Below are positions 1 through 4,748 of a stretch of DNA of 6,066 bases, one piece after another (position 1 is the stretch's first letter; each line of letters opens with the position of its first letter). The notes under the pieces are model-generated. The model saw only the letters and a list, made by a program, of their open reading frames with translations. It searched no databases and had not been told where the DNA came from. A program made the translations under genes and the position numbers. Location of the stretch: positions 1 through 6,066 of the forward strand of contig CAYJME010000199.1 of the NCBI GenBank assembly GCA_964370795.1, written 5' to 3'. This stretch comes from JAHFOW01 sp964370795 (GTDB taxonomy: Bacteria; Planctomycetota; Brocadiia; Brocadiales; Brocadiaceae).

Positions 1-2
1 GG

Positions 3-56
3 TATGAAATAGCCGTGAAAACAGCAAAAGAAAAGGGTGTCGTGATACCGGAATAA
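3..56 (+). CDS. 3' end of an unidentified protein gene (partial)
   Basis: The first bases are open in one forward frame and encode the last 17 residues of a protein, ending VKTAKEKGVVIPE before a TAA stop. The short charged tail reads like the end of a soluble protein, but it is too short to assign to a family. The upstream part lies outside the window, and a chance open stretch of this length cannot be excluded. If real, it runs in the same direction as the gene pair that starts at 110, with a 53-base gap. Confidence 0.4.
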   Translation, partial: YEIAVKTAKEKGVVIPE

Positions 57-109
57 TATTTCCACCTATCATAGAACTCTTGTTTTTGTATTGATGTACA
101 CAATAAAAA

Positions 110-355
110 ATGGAAAAAGAAGCCGATAAAAAAATCAGGTGGAGATTAGACCCCGGACAGATAGAGGTTGTGAACGACACAATAGCCGTGATATTAAAGG
201 GAAAAACCCCGGCAGAACGATTAAAGCAGGCATTTGATATGTGGCATTCTGCAGGAGTGCAATTGTTTTACTACCTCAAGTCTTTACATCCTGAATGGGA
301 TGAAGACCGGATACAGAAGGAAGTAGTCCGGAGACTCTCGCATGGAGCAGTATAA
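110..355 (+). CDS. Small Rv0078B-like antitoxin-type protein
   Basis: This is an 81-residue soluble protein with no signal peptide or membrane segment. It follows the pattern I recall for small proteins annotated as Rv0078B-related antitoxins: a DP..IEVV.D start (residues 14-23), KTPAERL..AF.MW (32-45), a HPEWDEDRIQKEV segment (60-72) and a terminal RRLSHGAV. Such proteins are usually encoded just before a nucleotidyltransferase-fold partner, as here, so the likely role is binding and neutralising that partner. This is inferred from family memory and context. The last 14 bases, including the stop, lie inside the start of the next gene, so translation is probably coupled. No good Shine-Dalgarno precedes the ATG. 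The leader is AT-rich and has a weak TATTG/CAATA inverted repeat at 89-105, a possible but unproven autoregulatory operator. The protein appears full length. Confidence 0.75.
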   Translation: MEKEADKKIRWRLDPGQIEVVNDTIAVILKGKTPAERLKQAFDMWHSAGVQLFYYLKSLHPEWDEDRIQKEVVRRLSHGAV

Positions 356-620
356 TCTCCTCCATCGTTTAGTTCGGTGTTTTGAGTCTTTGGACATACC
401 GTATATTGTGACTGGTTCTATGGCATCCATGGCATCCATGGCATACATGGCATACGGCGAGCCTCGCTTTACCAATGATATTGATGTTGTGGCAGATATC
501 AGGGACGAACATATCAAAGGACTTAGGGAGTGCTTTCCGGCAGATGAATTCTGTGTGAGTGAAGACGCTGTTAAAATGGCAATCCAAAGACGCCAACAGT
601 TCAATATCATTCATCTTTAA
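342..620 (+). pseudogene. Truncated nucleotidyltransferase-fold protein (Rv0078A/AbiEii-like toxin partner)
   Basis: This 92-residue reading frame begins like a minimal nucleotidyltransferase: DIPYIVTGS (18-26), then a GEPRFTNDIDVVAD block (39-52) with the paired metal-binding aspartates D46 and D48. In the relatives I recall, GSMAS is followed directly by MAYGEPR. Here six extra residues (MAS and MAY units) are inserted, from the 9-bp repeat at 420-455. The frame stops right after FNIIH (87-91). Relatives continue with a GLKVD-type strand that supplies the third acidic residue, plus roughly another half of the protein. No trace of that continuation appears in any forward frame downstream, so a deletion is more likely than a frameshift. 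The next gene's ribosome-binding site starts ten bases later. The start overlaps the upstream gene by 14 bases. It is probably inactive as an enzyme, although a short product could still be made and could bind its partner. Confidence 0.65.
420..455 (+). repeat. Four-copy 9-bp in-frame tandem repeat
   Basis: Four contiguous 9-bp units read ATGGCATCC twice, then ATGGCATAC twice, encoding MAS-MAS-MAY-MAY inside the nucleotidyltransferase G-S motif. The doubled order suggests each unit was duplicated separately, because copying an 18-bp MAS-MAY block would give alternating units. Unit changes of 9 bp keep the frame and only alter loop length. Confidence 0.95.
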
Positions 621-629
621 AATCTTTAT

Positions 630-635
630 GGAGGG
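630..635 (+). promoter_or_regulatory. Shine-Dalgarno that sets the dehydratase start
   Basis: GGAGGG lies seven bases before the ATG at 643 and supports that start over the in-frame ATGs at 559 and 628. It sits only ten bases after the stop of the truncated nucleotidyltransferase. Confidence 0.75.
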
Positions 636-642
636 TATTCTT

Positions 643-972
643 ATGTCCGTACTGGCTTCTAAAAAATGTGTGCCGTGCAGAGGCGGTGTGCCGACGCTCA
701 AGGGCGCACCACTTCAGTCATTACAAAAACAGGTAGAAGGCTGGAGTGTGATAGAAGAGCATCACCTGCTGAAGACCTTTAAGTTTCCTGATTTTTCTAC
801 AGCGCTGAACTTTGTAAACCGCATAGGGGAAGTCGCAGAACAAGAGAGTCACCATCCCGTAATCACCCTTACCTGGGGAAAGGTGGAAATCAAAATTTAT
901 ACCCATAAAATAAATGGATTAACCGAAAGCGATTTTATTCTGGCCGCAAAAATTGATAACCTGATTAAATAA
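643..972 (+). CDS. phhB: Pterin-4a-carbinolamine dehydratase
   Basis: This 109-residue cytosolic enzyme dehydrates 4a-hydroxytetrahydropterin, the by-product of aromatic amino acid hydroxylases, and so helps recycle tetrahydropterin. The family signature is plain: E66 and the H70-H71-P72 triplet, then W78, H88 and D97, matching the catalytic histidines and acidic residue of the family. The N-terminal CVPCRGGVPTLKG (9-21), with its C..C pair, is common in bacterial members, and the length is normal. The start at 643 is chosen for its strong Shine-Dalgarno and because translation from 559 would overlap the previous gene. No aromatic amino acid hydroxylase or other pterin gene is nearby, so the substrate here is unknown. 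Members of this family also occur in bacteria without phenylalanine hydroxylase. The symbol phhB is used by family convention only. Confidence 0.92.
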   Translation: MSVLASKKCVPCRGGVPTLKGAPLQSLQKQVEGWSVIEEHHLLKTFKFPDFSTALNFVNRIGEVAEQESHHPVITLTWGKVEIKIYTHKINGLTESDFILAAKIDNLIK

Positions 973-975
973 AAC

Positions 976-995
976 AGAACGAAACAGTTCTTTTT
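976..995 (+). terminator. Possible weak intrinsic terminator after phhB
   Basis: AGAAC (976-980) and GTTCT (987-991) form a 5-bp stem around the loop GAAACA, and the right arm runs directly into five T bases (991-995). It begins four bases after the dehydratase stop. The stem is short and AU-rich, so termination may be partial. Confidence 0.35.
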
Positions 996-1034
996 GAGTT
1001 TCAAAATGAATGGGAGGCATACAACCCCCTGTGT

Positions 1035-1052
1035 CCCCCTTTGTTAAAGGGG
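1035..1052. repeat. Short dispersed palindrome (CCCCCTTT/AAAGGGG)
   Basis: CCCCCTTTGTTAAAGGGG folds as a perfect 7-bp stem (1036-1042 with 1046-1052) around GTT. A degenerate copy with 15 of 18 positions the same occurs at 3216-3233. It lies in the 133-base gap before pyrE, followed by an AT-rich tract (1053-1080) that could hold a promoter. No convincing -35/-10 pair is seen there. Confidence 0.7.
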
Positions 1053-1105
1053 ATTAAATAGATTAAAATATAAAATAATAATAGGGAAGGTACGACTACG
1101 ATTTT

Positions 1106-1678
1106 ATGAATCTTATCAAGGCTGAAAAGCGATTGCTTGAAATCATCCTCATGAAATCATTTAAATACAGCGAAGAACCTGTTTTTAAACTGGTATCAGG
1201 GCGGATGAGTAACTATTATATTAATTGTAAGACGACAACGTTAGACCCTGAGGCCATGCTGCTCATCGGACATCTTTTCTATGAAAGGGTAAAATCCTTT
1301 CATATCAATGCTATTGGCGGTCTTACGCTCGGCGCAGACCCCATTGCCTTTGCTGCGGCCATGGTAAGCGGTATGCAGGACGATGCCATAAATGCCTTTG
1401 TCGTGCGGAAAAAGGCAAAGGAGCATGGGTTGATGAAGTGGATTGAGGGAAATGTTACTGAGGGTGATAAGGTCGTGATTGTCGATGATGTGGTTACCAC
1501 AGGACAATCCACGATAGAGGCCGTCGACCGTGCAAGGGAATCCAATCTCAACGTCATCAAGGCAATTACCCTCGTAGACCGTCAGGAAGGCGGACGGGAG
1601 AATATTGAGAAAAAAGGTATACCGTTTGAATCAATATTTACCAGGGATGACCTAATGAATCTCTACAAAAAGAGATAA
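1106..1678 (+). CDS. pyrE: Orotate phosphoribosyltransferase
   Basis: It converts orotate and PRPP to orotidine 5'-monophosphate and pyrophosphate, the fifth step of de novo pyrimidine synthesis in the cytosol. The 190-residue product has the expected order of motifs. FKLVSGRMSNYYINCK (27-42) is the N-terminal substrate region. GGLTLGADPIA (71-81) comes next, then the flexible basic loop R101-K102-K103-A-K105-E-H107-G. The PRPP-binding signature VVIVDDVVTTGQST (123-136) follows, with the acidic pair D127-D128. The ATG at 1106 gives a normal N terminus. The purine-rich AGGGAAGG before it is about 16 bases away, farther than usual, and the next ATG (1151) would clip the first helix. The downstream sdhD-like gene starts 24 bases after the stop, so the two are probably cotranscribed. 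No other pyr gene is visible nearby. Confidence 0.96.
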   Translation: MNLIKAEKRLLEIILMKSFKYSEEPVFKLVSGRMSNYYINCKTTTLDPEAMLLIGHLFYERVKSFHINAIGGLTLGADPIAFAAAMVSGMQDDAINAFVVRKKAKEHGLMKWIEGNVTEGDKVVIVDDVVTTGQSTIEAVDRARESNLNVIKAITLVDRQEGGRENIEKKGIPFESIFTRDDLMNLYKKR

Positions 1679-1702
1679 CCATTTACCGCGGTGAACTAGA
1701 AT

Positions 1703-2068
1703 ATGGAAAATAAAGGTTTTTGGTCGTGGTTTTTACAGAGGGTGACTGCCCTCCTGTTGGTTATTGGAATGGCTGTACATTTCTTTACTTTTCATTTTAG
1801 TCCCAGCCGGTATTCATCCCGTTATTACGATGAGATAGTCAACCGGTTTTGCTCACCTGGGTGGATTACCTTCCATATCTGCCTGCTTTCACTCGTTATT
1901 TTCCATGGACTCAATGGGCTTTGGGGTATTTTGATAGATTTTAACCTCGATAAAGGAATAACTCACCGATTCAGACAAATCCTCTGGCTTATCGGGATGG
2001 TCTTATTTGGCGCCGGTGTATATATTCTCATCTGGTTTGCGACAGAACATAGCGGCATACCGGCATAA
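1703..2068 (+). CDS. sdhD: Succinate dehydrogenase membrane-anchor subunit, SdhD-like
   Basis: This 121-residue protein has three predicted membrane helices (about 10-31, 55-78 and 92-112). It matches the SdhD anchor layout: WFLQRVTALLL at the first helix, a SPGW turn at 51-54, and FHGLNGLWGILIDF at 67-80. H68 sits where E. coli SdhD has its haem b ligand H71. D79 follows at the same 11-residue distance as E. coli D82, and the next residue is F80 in place of the quinone-site tyrosine Y83. Such a subunit anchors the flavoprotein and iron-sulfur subunits in the membrane and helps bind haem and quinone. sdhA, sdhB and sdhC are not in the window, so its partners must be encoded elsewhere, or it serves another complex. 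A weak GGTGA (1690-1694) precedes the start. It probably shares a transcript with pyrE and the next gene. Confidence 0.75.
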   Translation: MENKGFWSWFLQRVTALLLVIGMAVHFFTFHFSPSRYSSRYYDEIVNRFCSPGWITFHICLLSLVIFHGLNGLWGILIDFNLDKGITHRFRQILWLIGMVLFGAGVYILIWFATEHSGIPA

Positions 2069-2076
2069 ACTTAGTG

Positions 2077-2087
2077 CGGCGTAGCCG
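2077..2087. repeat. Small CGGC-GTA-GCCG hairpin between sdhD and the methyltransferase gene
   Basis: A 4-bp GC stem (2077-2080 with 2084-2087) with a GTA loop is followed by AAAAAGAAGTTTTT (2093-2106), which can also fold. The TGCGGCGTAGCCG string resembles short dispersed repeats of other genomes, but no second copy is seen here. It fills most of the 52-base spacer without an obvious terminator. Confidence 0.3.
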
Positions 2088-2108
2088 AAACCAAAAAGAA
2101 GTTTTTAT

Positions 2109-2114
2109 AGGGAA
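2109..2114 (+). promoter_or_regulatory. Shine-Dalgarno for the methyltransferase
   Basis: AGGGAA lies six bases before the ATG at 2121 and fixes that start. The sequence is otherwise unremarkable. Confidence 0.6.
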
Positions 2115-2120
2115 CTTATT

Positions 2121-3149
2121 ATGACAAATAGAGACCATGCAGCATCCTTTGATTATATCCTTCAACTCAGTAGCGGTTACTGGAAATCGTGCGTCCTCTT
2201 TACCGCAGTAGAGTTTGATATCTTTACCCTCCTTGGCAAAGGCAAACTTACCGCAAGGGATATTTCCCAATCTATCCGTACGAATGAACGTGCGACAGAG
2301 ATGCTCCTCAACGCCCTCGTTTCGCTTGAATTACTTACAAAACAGGGAAATTATTATCTCAATACACCCCTTTCTGAACTTTATCTCATTAAAGGGAAAC
2401 CTCTGTACCAGGGCGATGGTGTTCATCATTTTCATAATATGATGGAGAACTGGTCTATGCTGAGAGAAACCATTGAAACAGGGAAGGCCGTTTCCTTAAA
2501 GGATTTGCCTGAAGATGTCGGTCCCCATGACCTCAGGGATTTTATTACGGCGATGCACAATATTGCGTCTGCAAGGGCCGGAGAGCTTTGTGAACTTATC
2601 GATTTGAAAAATTCCCAAAGACTGCTTGATCTTGCAGGTGGTCCTGGTACGTATGCTATTGCATGTGCCCGGGCAAATCCACAACTCCATGCGGTAGTCT
2701 TTGATTTGGAACATGTCACTAAACTTACCCGTGAATTTATCAACGCAGCGGGGATGAAAGACCGTGTTACCACGCTTACGGGAAATTGCCTGGAAGATCT
2801 TCTGGGTAATAATGAGTATGATGCCGTGCTCGTTTCAAATCTTTTGCATATTTATAATACTGAAAATAATGTAAAAATATTGAAAAAATGCTGGAATGCC
2901 TTAAGGGATGGTGGACAGATCATTATTCACGAATTTGTGCTGGATGAAACAAAGACACGCCCGCAGTTTGCGGCGCTCTTCAGTTTGAATATGCTCATTG
3001 GGACACAGGAAGGGGCATCGTATAGCGAGTCTGAATACAGGATATGGCTTGAAAAGGCGGGTTTTAAGGGTATGCGAAGGATTGATCTAAAGTCTAATTC
3101 TGCGTTAATTATTGGAAAGAAAAACAACCTCCTGAGTTGTTCGTCGTGA
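2121..3149 (+). CDS. SAM-dependent O-methyltransferase with winged-helix dimerisation domain (CrtF/COMT-like)
   Basis: The 342-residue protein has the two-domain plan of the hydroxyneurosporene / caffeate O-methyltransferase group. Residues about 10-95 form a winged-helix dimerisation domain (YWKSCVLFTAVEFDIFTLL, then TARDIS and RATEMLLNALVSLELL). Residues about 160-335 form a Rossmann SAM-binding domain. The SAM signature is LLDLAGGPGTYA (168-179), with D195 in VVFDLEHV as the ribose-binding acidic residue. H243 in VSNLLHIYN falls where plant COMT enzymes carry the catalytic histidine. Methyl donor use is therefore well supported, but the acceptor (phenol, carotenoid, quinone or other small molecule) cannot be read from sequence. 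No carotenoid or aromatic pathway genes flank it. The last codons, Ser-Ser and the TGA, lie inside the left arm of the 3140-3211 hairpin, so the repeat supplies the C terminus. It lies 52 bases after sdhD and is the last gene of the plus-strand block. Confidence 0.88.
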   Translation: MTNRDHAASFDYILQLSSGYWKSCVLFTAVEFDIFTLLGKGKLTARDISQSIRTNERATEMLLNALVSLELLTKQGNYYLNTPLSELYLIKGKPLYQGDGVHHFHNMMENWSMLRETIETGKAVSLKDLPEDVGPHDLRDFITAMHNIASARAGELCELIDLKNSQRLLDLAGGPGTYAIACARANPQLHAVVFDLEHVTKLTREFINAAGMKDRVTTLTGNCLEDLLGNNEYDAVLVSNLLHIYNTENNVKILKKCWNALRDGGQIIIHEFVLDETKTRPQFAALFSLNMLIGTQEGASYSESEYRIWLEKAGFKGMRRIDLKSNSALIIGKKNNLLSCSS

Positions 3150-3211
3150 TCCCACGACAAGCTCTGGATGCAACGCCGTGCATGGTGAGCTTGTCGAACC
3201 ATCACGACGAA
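3140..3211. repeat. Nested palindromic repeat overlapping the methyltransferase stop
   Basis: Three nested pairs of arms are visible. TTCGTCGTGAT (3140-3150) pairs with ATCACGACGAA (3201-3211). GACAAGCTC (3156-3164) pairs with GAGCTTGTC (3187-3195). ATGCA (3168-3172) pairs with TGCAT (3179-3183). The arms are separated by small symmetric internal loops. The GACAAGCTC...GAGCTTGTCGAACC core resembles a dispersed palindrome I recall from several environmental bacteria. As RNA it would form a long hairpin at the 3' end of the methyltransferase message, probably protecting it or helping to end transcription. No T-run follows. Confidence 0.85.
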
Positions 3212-3215
3212 GTTC

Positions 3216-3233
3216 CCCCCTTTATTAAAAAGG
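3216..3233. repeat. Degenerate second copy of the CCCCCTTT palindrome
   Basis: CCCCCTTTATTAAAAAGG agrees with the copy at 1035-1052 at 15 of 18 positions. All three differences are G to A. The stem is reduced to CCTTT/AAAGG. Confidence 0.6.
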
Positions 3234-3235
3234 AC

Positions 3236-3348
3236 TTTGTAGAAATGAATTTTCAAAAATGCTTTTAGCTCCGCAGGAGCGGCCTGTTTATGCTTACAGA
3301 TCGCTCCTACGGAGCTCTGTTTCGGGTTATACATTTTAGTTCTACAAA
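3236..3348. repeat. MITE-like element with terminal and internal inverted repeats
   Basis: Perfect 9-bp terminal inverted repeats, TTTGTAGAA (3236-3244) and TTCTACAAA (3340-3348), enclose an inner pair. AGCTCCGCAGGAGCG (3267-3281) pairs at 14 of 15 positions with CGCTCCTACGGAGCT (3302-3316), and CTGT/ACAG (3284-3287, 3296-3299) extend inside it. It has no coding capacity, and no obvious target-site duplication is seen. The layout suggests a small non-autonomous mobile palindrome or a REP-type element. Confidence 0.65.
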
Positions 3349-3388
3349 CAGATCGCCTCTACGAGGCCAATTCTTTTATTTTTATTTG
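3348..3388 (+). terminator. Half-element hairpin followed by a T-rich tract
   Basis: ACAGATCGCCTCTACGAGGC (3348-3367) repeats the end of the element just upstream (3296-3315) with swapped stem bases. GCCTC/GAGGC form a 5-bp stem around TAC. The T-rich stretch at 3371-3387 follows, so it could act as a weak terminator for the plus-strand genes. The short stem and interrupted T-run keep this tentative. Confidence 0.35.
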
Positions 3389-3576
3389 ACATTTTATTAG
3401 AAATGAGGATTTAGAAATTTATTTGAAAAAACTTATCAACTTATTTATATTGTTGACTATAGGTCTTCTATTGACAACGCTACCAATTATTTAGACAACT
3501 GAAGTTTGATTTTTGACGAATATATTTTGCGCTTACTTCAAACCTCCAGAACCTATGCAAAAAGCCCACTGTCATG
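3389..3576. other. AT-rich non-coding stretch between convergent gene blocks
   Basis: No reading frame of useful length, RNA gene or tandem array is visible here. TTGACA strings at 3386 and 3471 lack matching -10 boxes. Short inverted pairs such as GTTTGA (3504-3509) with TCAAAC (3538-3543) are within chance expectation. Confidence 0.5.
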
Positions 3577-3608
3577 TCATTGCGAGCGTCAGTGAAGCAA
3601 TCCTTCCC
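3577..3608 (+). repeat. Dispersed repeat, copy 1 (TCATTGCGAGCG...GAAGCAATC)
   Basis: TCATTGCGAGCG followed by GAAGCAATCCTTCCC matches, with one indel and a few substitutions, the reverse complement of 4711-4741. Motifs of this form are recalled as widespread dispersed repeats in environmental bacterial genomes. This copy lies 66 bases beyond the 3' end of mdh. Confidence 0.8.
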
Positions 3609-3625
3609 TGAGATTGTTTTTAGCT

Positions 3626-3659
3626 AACGCCCGCACAATAACAAATTTCTTTCGGCGTT
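3626..3659 (-). other. Weak AACGCC/GGCGTT hairpin downstream of mdh
   Basis: A 6-bp inverted pair (3626-3631 with 3654-3659) with a 22-base loop lies just after the mdh stop. It lacks a T-run on either strand, so a terminator role for mdh is only possible. Confidence 0.2.
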
Positions 3660-3674
3660 TACTGTCGTATAACG

Positions 3675-4610
3675 TTATATCATTTTATCCACTTGCTCAC
3701 ACAATACCTTTACTGCATCTGCCGATCTCTTTAATGCGGCAGATTCTTCTGCATTTAATGTGATTTCAAATATCTCCTCTATCCCTTTTTCTCCGAGTTT
3801 CGCAGGTACACCAACAAAGAGTCCTTGAATGCCGTATTCCCCTTCACACAGCGCTGCACAGGGCAAAATCTTCTTTTTGTCCTTTATGATTGCCTCTACC
3901 ATATCCACAACCGCCGCTGATGGGGCATAAAATGCGCTGCCCGTCTTGAGCAGGTTGACAATCTCGGCCCCGCCATCCCGTGTGCGTTTTACCATGGCGT
4001 CAAGCCGGTCTTTTGGTATTAATTCCTCTACAGAAACACCGGCAACCGTGGTATATCGTGTGGATGGAACCATGGTGTCGCCGTGTCCGCCCAGGACAAA
4101 TGCATGGATATTTTCTACCGATACGTTGAGTTCCATTGCAATAAAGGTACTAAAGCGGGCGGCGTCCAACACGCCAGCCATGCCCATGATACGATGTTTT
4201 GGGAATTGACTCACCTTATGCGCCACGTAAGTCATGGCATCCAAAGGATTGGATACAATAATCAGGATGGCATTCGGAGAAGTCTTTGCAATGTTTTCTG
4301 TTACCCCTTTTACAATACCCGCATTGATCTTGAGCAGGTCATCCCTACTCATCCCTGGTTTTCGCGGCACGCCGGAAGTGATAACAACAATATCGGAATT
4401 TTTCGTTTCTTCGTAGTTATTTGTGCCAACGATTTTTGAATCATAACCATACACAGGCCCGGATTCCAGCATGTCCAGCGCCTTTCCCTGCGGCATATCC
4501 TGCACAATATCCACGAGCACTACATCACCAAACTCTTTTTCAGCCAATCGCTGTGCCGTCGTAGCGCCAACATTCCCGGCGCCAACGACCGTGATTTTTT
4601 CCCTCGACAT
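3675..4610 (-). CDS. mdh: Malate dehydrogenase (LDH-like, NAD-dependent)
   Basis: It interconverts malate and oxaloacetate with NAD(H) in the cytosol, in the TCA cycle or its reductive version. The 311-residue length fits the LDH-like (type 3) bacterial malate dehydrogenases. The Rossmann glycine motif is VVGAGNVGA (8-16), and D34 at the end of the second strand favours NAD over NADP. The mobile substrate loop is GVPRKPGMSRDDLL (80-93). R83 at the discriminating position marks malate rather than lactate specificity, and R89 is the second substrate arginine. N121 (VSNPLD), D149 and R152 (LDAARF) and the catalytic H176 (GGHGD) complete the active site. All key residues are present. The start is supported by TGGAGA six bases upstream (4617-4622). 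It lies downstream of icd on the same strand, but the 211-base spacer full of repeats makes a separate promoter plausible. Confidence 0.97.
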   Translation of the reverse strand: MSREKITVVGAGNVGATTAQRLAEKEFGDVVLVDIVQDMPQGKALDMLESGPVYGYDSKIVGTNNYEETKNSDIVVITSGVPRKPGMSRDDLLKINAGIVKGVTENIAKTSPNAILIIVSNPLDAMTYVAHKVSQFPKHRIMGMAGVLDAARFSTFIAMELNVSVENIHAFVLGGHGDTMVPSTRYTTVAGVSVEELIPKDRLDAMVKRTRDGGAEIVNLLKTGSAFYAPSAAVVDMVEAIIKDKKKILPCAALCEGEYGIQGLFVGVPAKLGEKGIEEIFEITLNAEESAALKRSADAVKVLCEQVDKMI

Positions 4611-4616
4611 ATTAAA

Positions 4617-4622
4617 TCTCCA
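4617..4622 (-). promoter_or_regulatory. Shine-Dalgarno of mdh
   Basis: Read on the minus strand, TGGAGA lies six bases before the mdh ATG and decides that start. Confidence 0.7.
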
Positions 4623-4628
4623 AATAGC

Positions 4629-4658
4629 ATAATAATTTTATGAAAGAATGTCTTGCAA
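4629..4658 (-). promoter_or_regulatory. Candidate promoter of mdh
   Basis: On the minus strand TTGCAA (4653-4658) is followed after 18 bases by TATTAT (4629-4634), four and five matches to the sigma-70 boxes. The implied transcript would begin about at the Shine-Dalgarno, giving a very short leader, so the call is weak. Confidence 0.25.
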
Positions 4659-4674
4659 GAACGGACGTAAATAA

Positions 4675-4743
4675 TGTCATTTCGAAGGCTCTGCATGAAG
4701 CGTCTTATATGGGAAAGATTGCTTCGCTCCGCTCGCAATGATA
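4675..4743 (-). repeat. Dispersed repeat, copy 2, inverted relative to copy 1
   Basis: The core at 4711-4741 reads, on the minus strand, TCATTGCGAGCG then GAGCGAAGCAATC and TTTCCC, nearly the same as 3577-3608. The far end TGTCATTTCGAA (4675-4686) is a degenerate inverse of TCGCAATGATA (4733-4743), suggesting a roughly 69-bp element with imperfect inverted ends between icd and mdh. Confidence 0.75.
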
Positions 4744-4748
4744 AAGAG

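Noticed and set aside
559..642. Upstream ATG extending the carbinolamine dehydratase by 28 residues
   Set aside because: The extension overlaps the nucleotidyltransferase frame, reads as unrelated sequence, and the strong Shine-Dalgarno points to 643.
616..643. A simple frameshift as the cause of the truncated nucleotidyltransferase
   Set aside because: No GLKVD-like continuation is found in any forward frame after FNIIH. The dehydratase gene begins at once, so deletion fits better.
284..701. Minus-strand frames across the nucleotidyltransferase and dehydratase starts
   Set aside because: They overlap well-supported plus-strand genes, and their repeated residues (HGCHGC, YAMDAM) are just the 9-bp repeat read backwards.
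2432..2773. A 113-codon minus-strand frame inside the methyltransferase gene
   Set aside because: It is antisense to the SAM-binding domain of a clear gene. No ribosome-binding site or family motif is seen.
3140..3367. CRISPR array
   Set aside because: The repeats are of different families, palindromic and unevenly spaced. No constant repeat-spacer pattern or cas gene is present.
3386..3476. Promoter-like TTGACA boxes at 3386 and 3471
   Set aside because: Neither has a fair -10 box at 16-18 bases, and no plus-strand gene follows them.
3431..3690. DnaA-box-like strings (TTATCAAC near 3433, TTATCCAC near 3685)
   Set aside because: There are only two imperfect matches. One lies in the mdh coding end, and no cluster or AT-rich unwinding region is organised around them.
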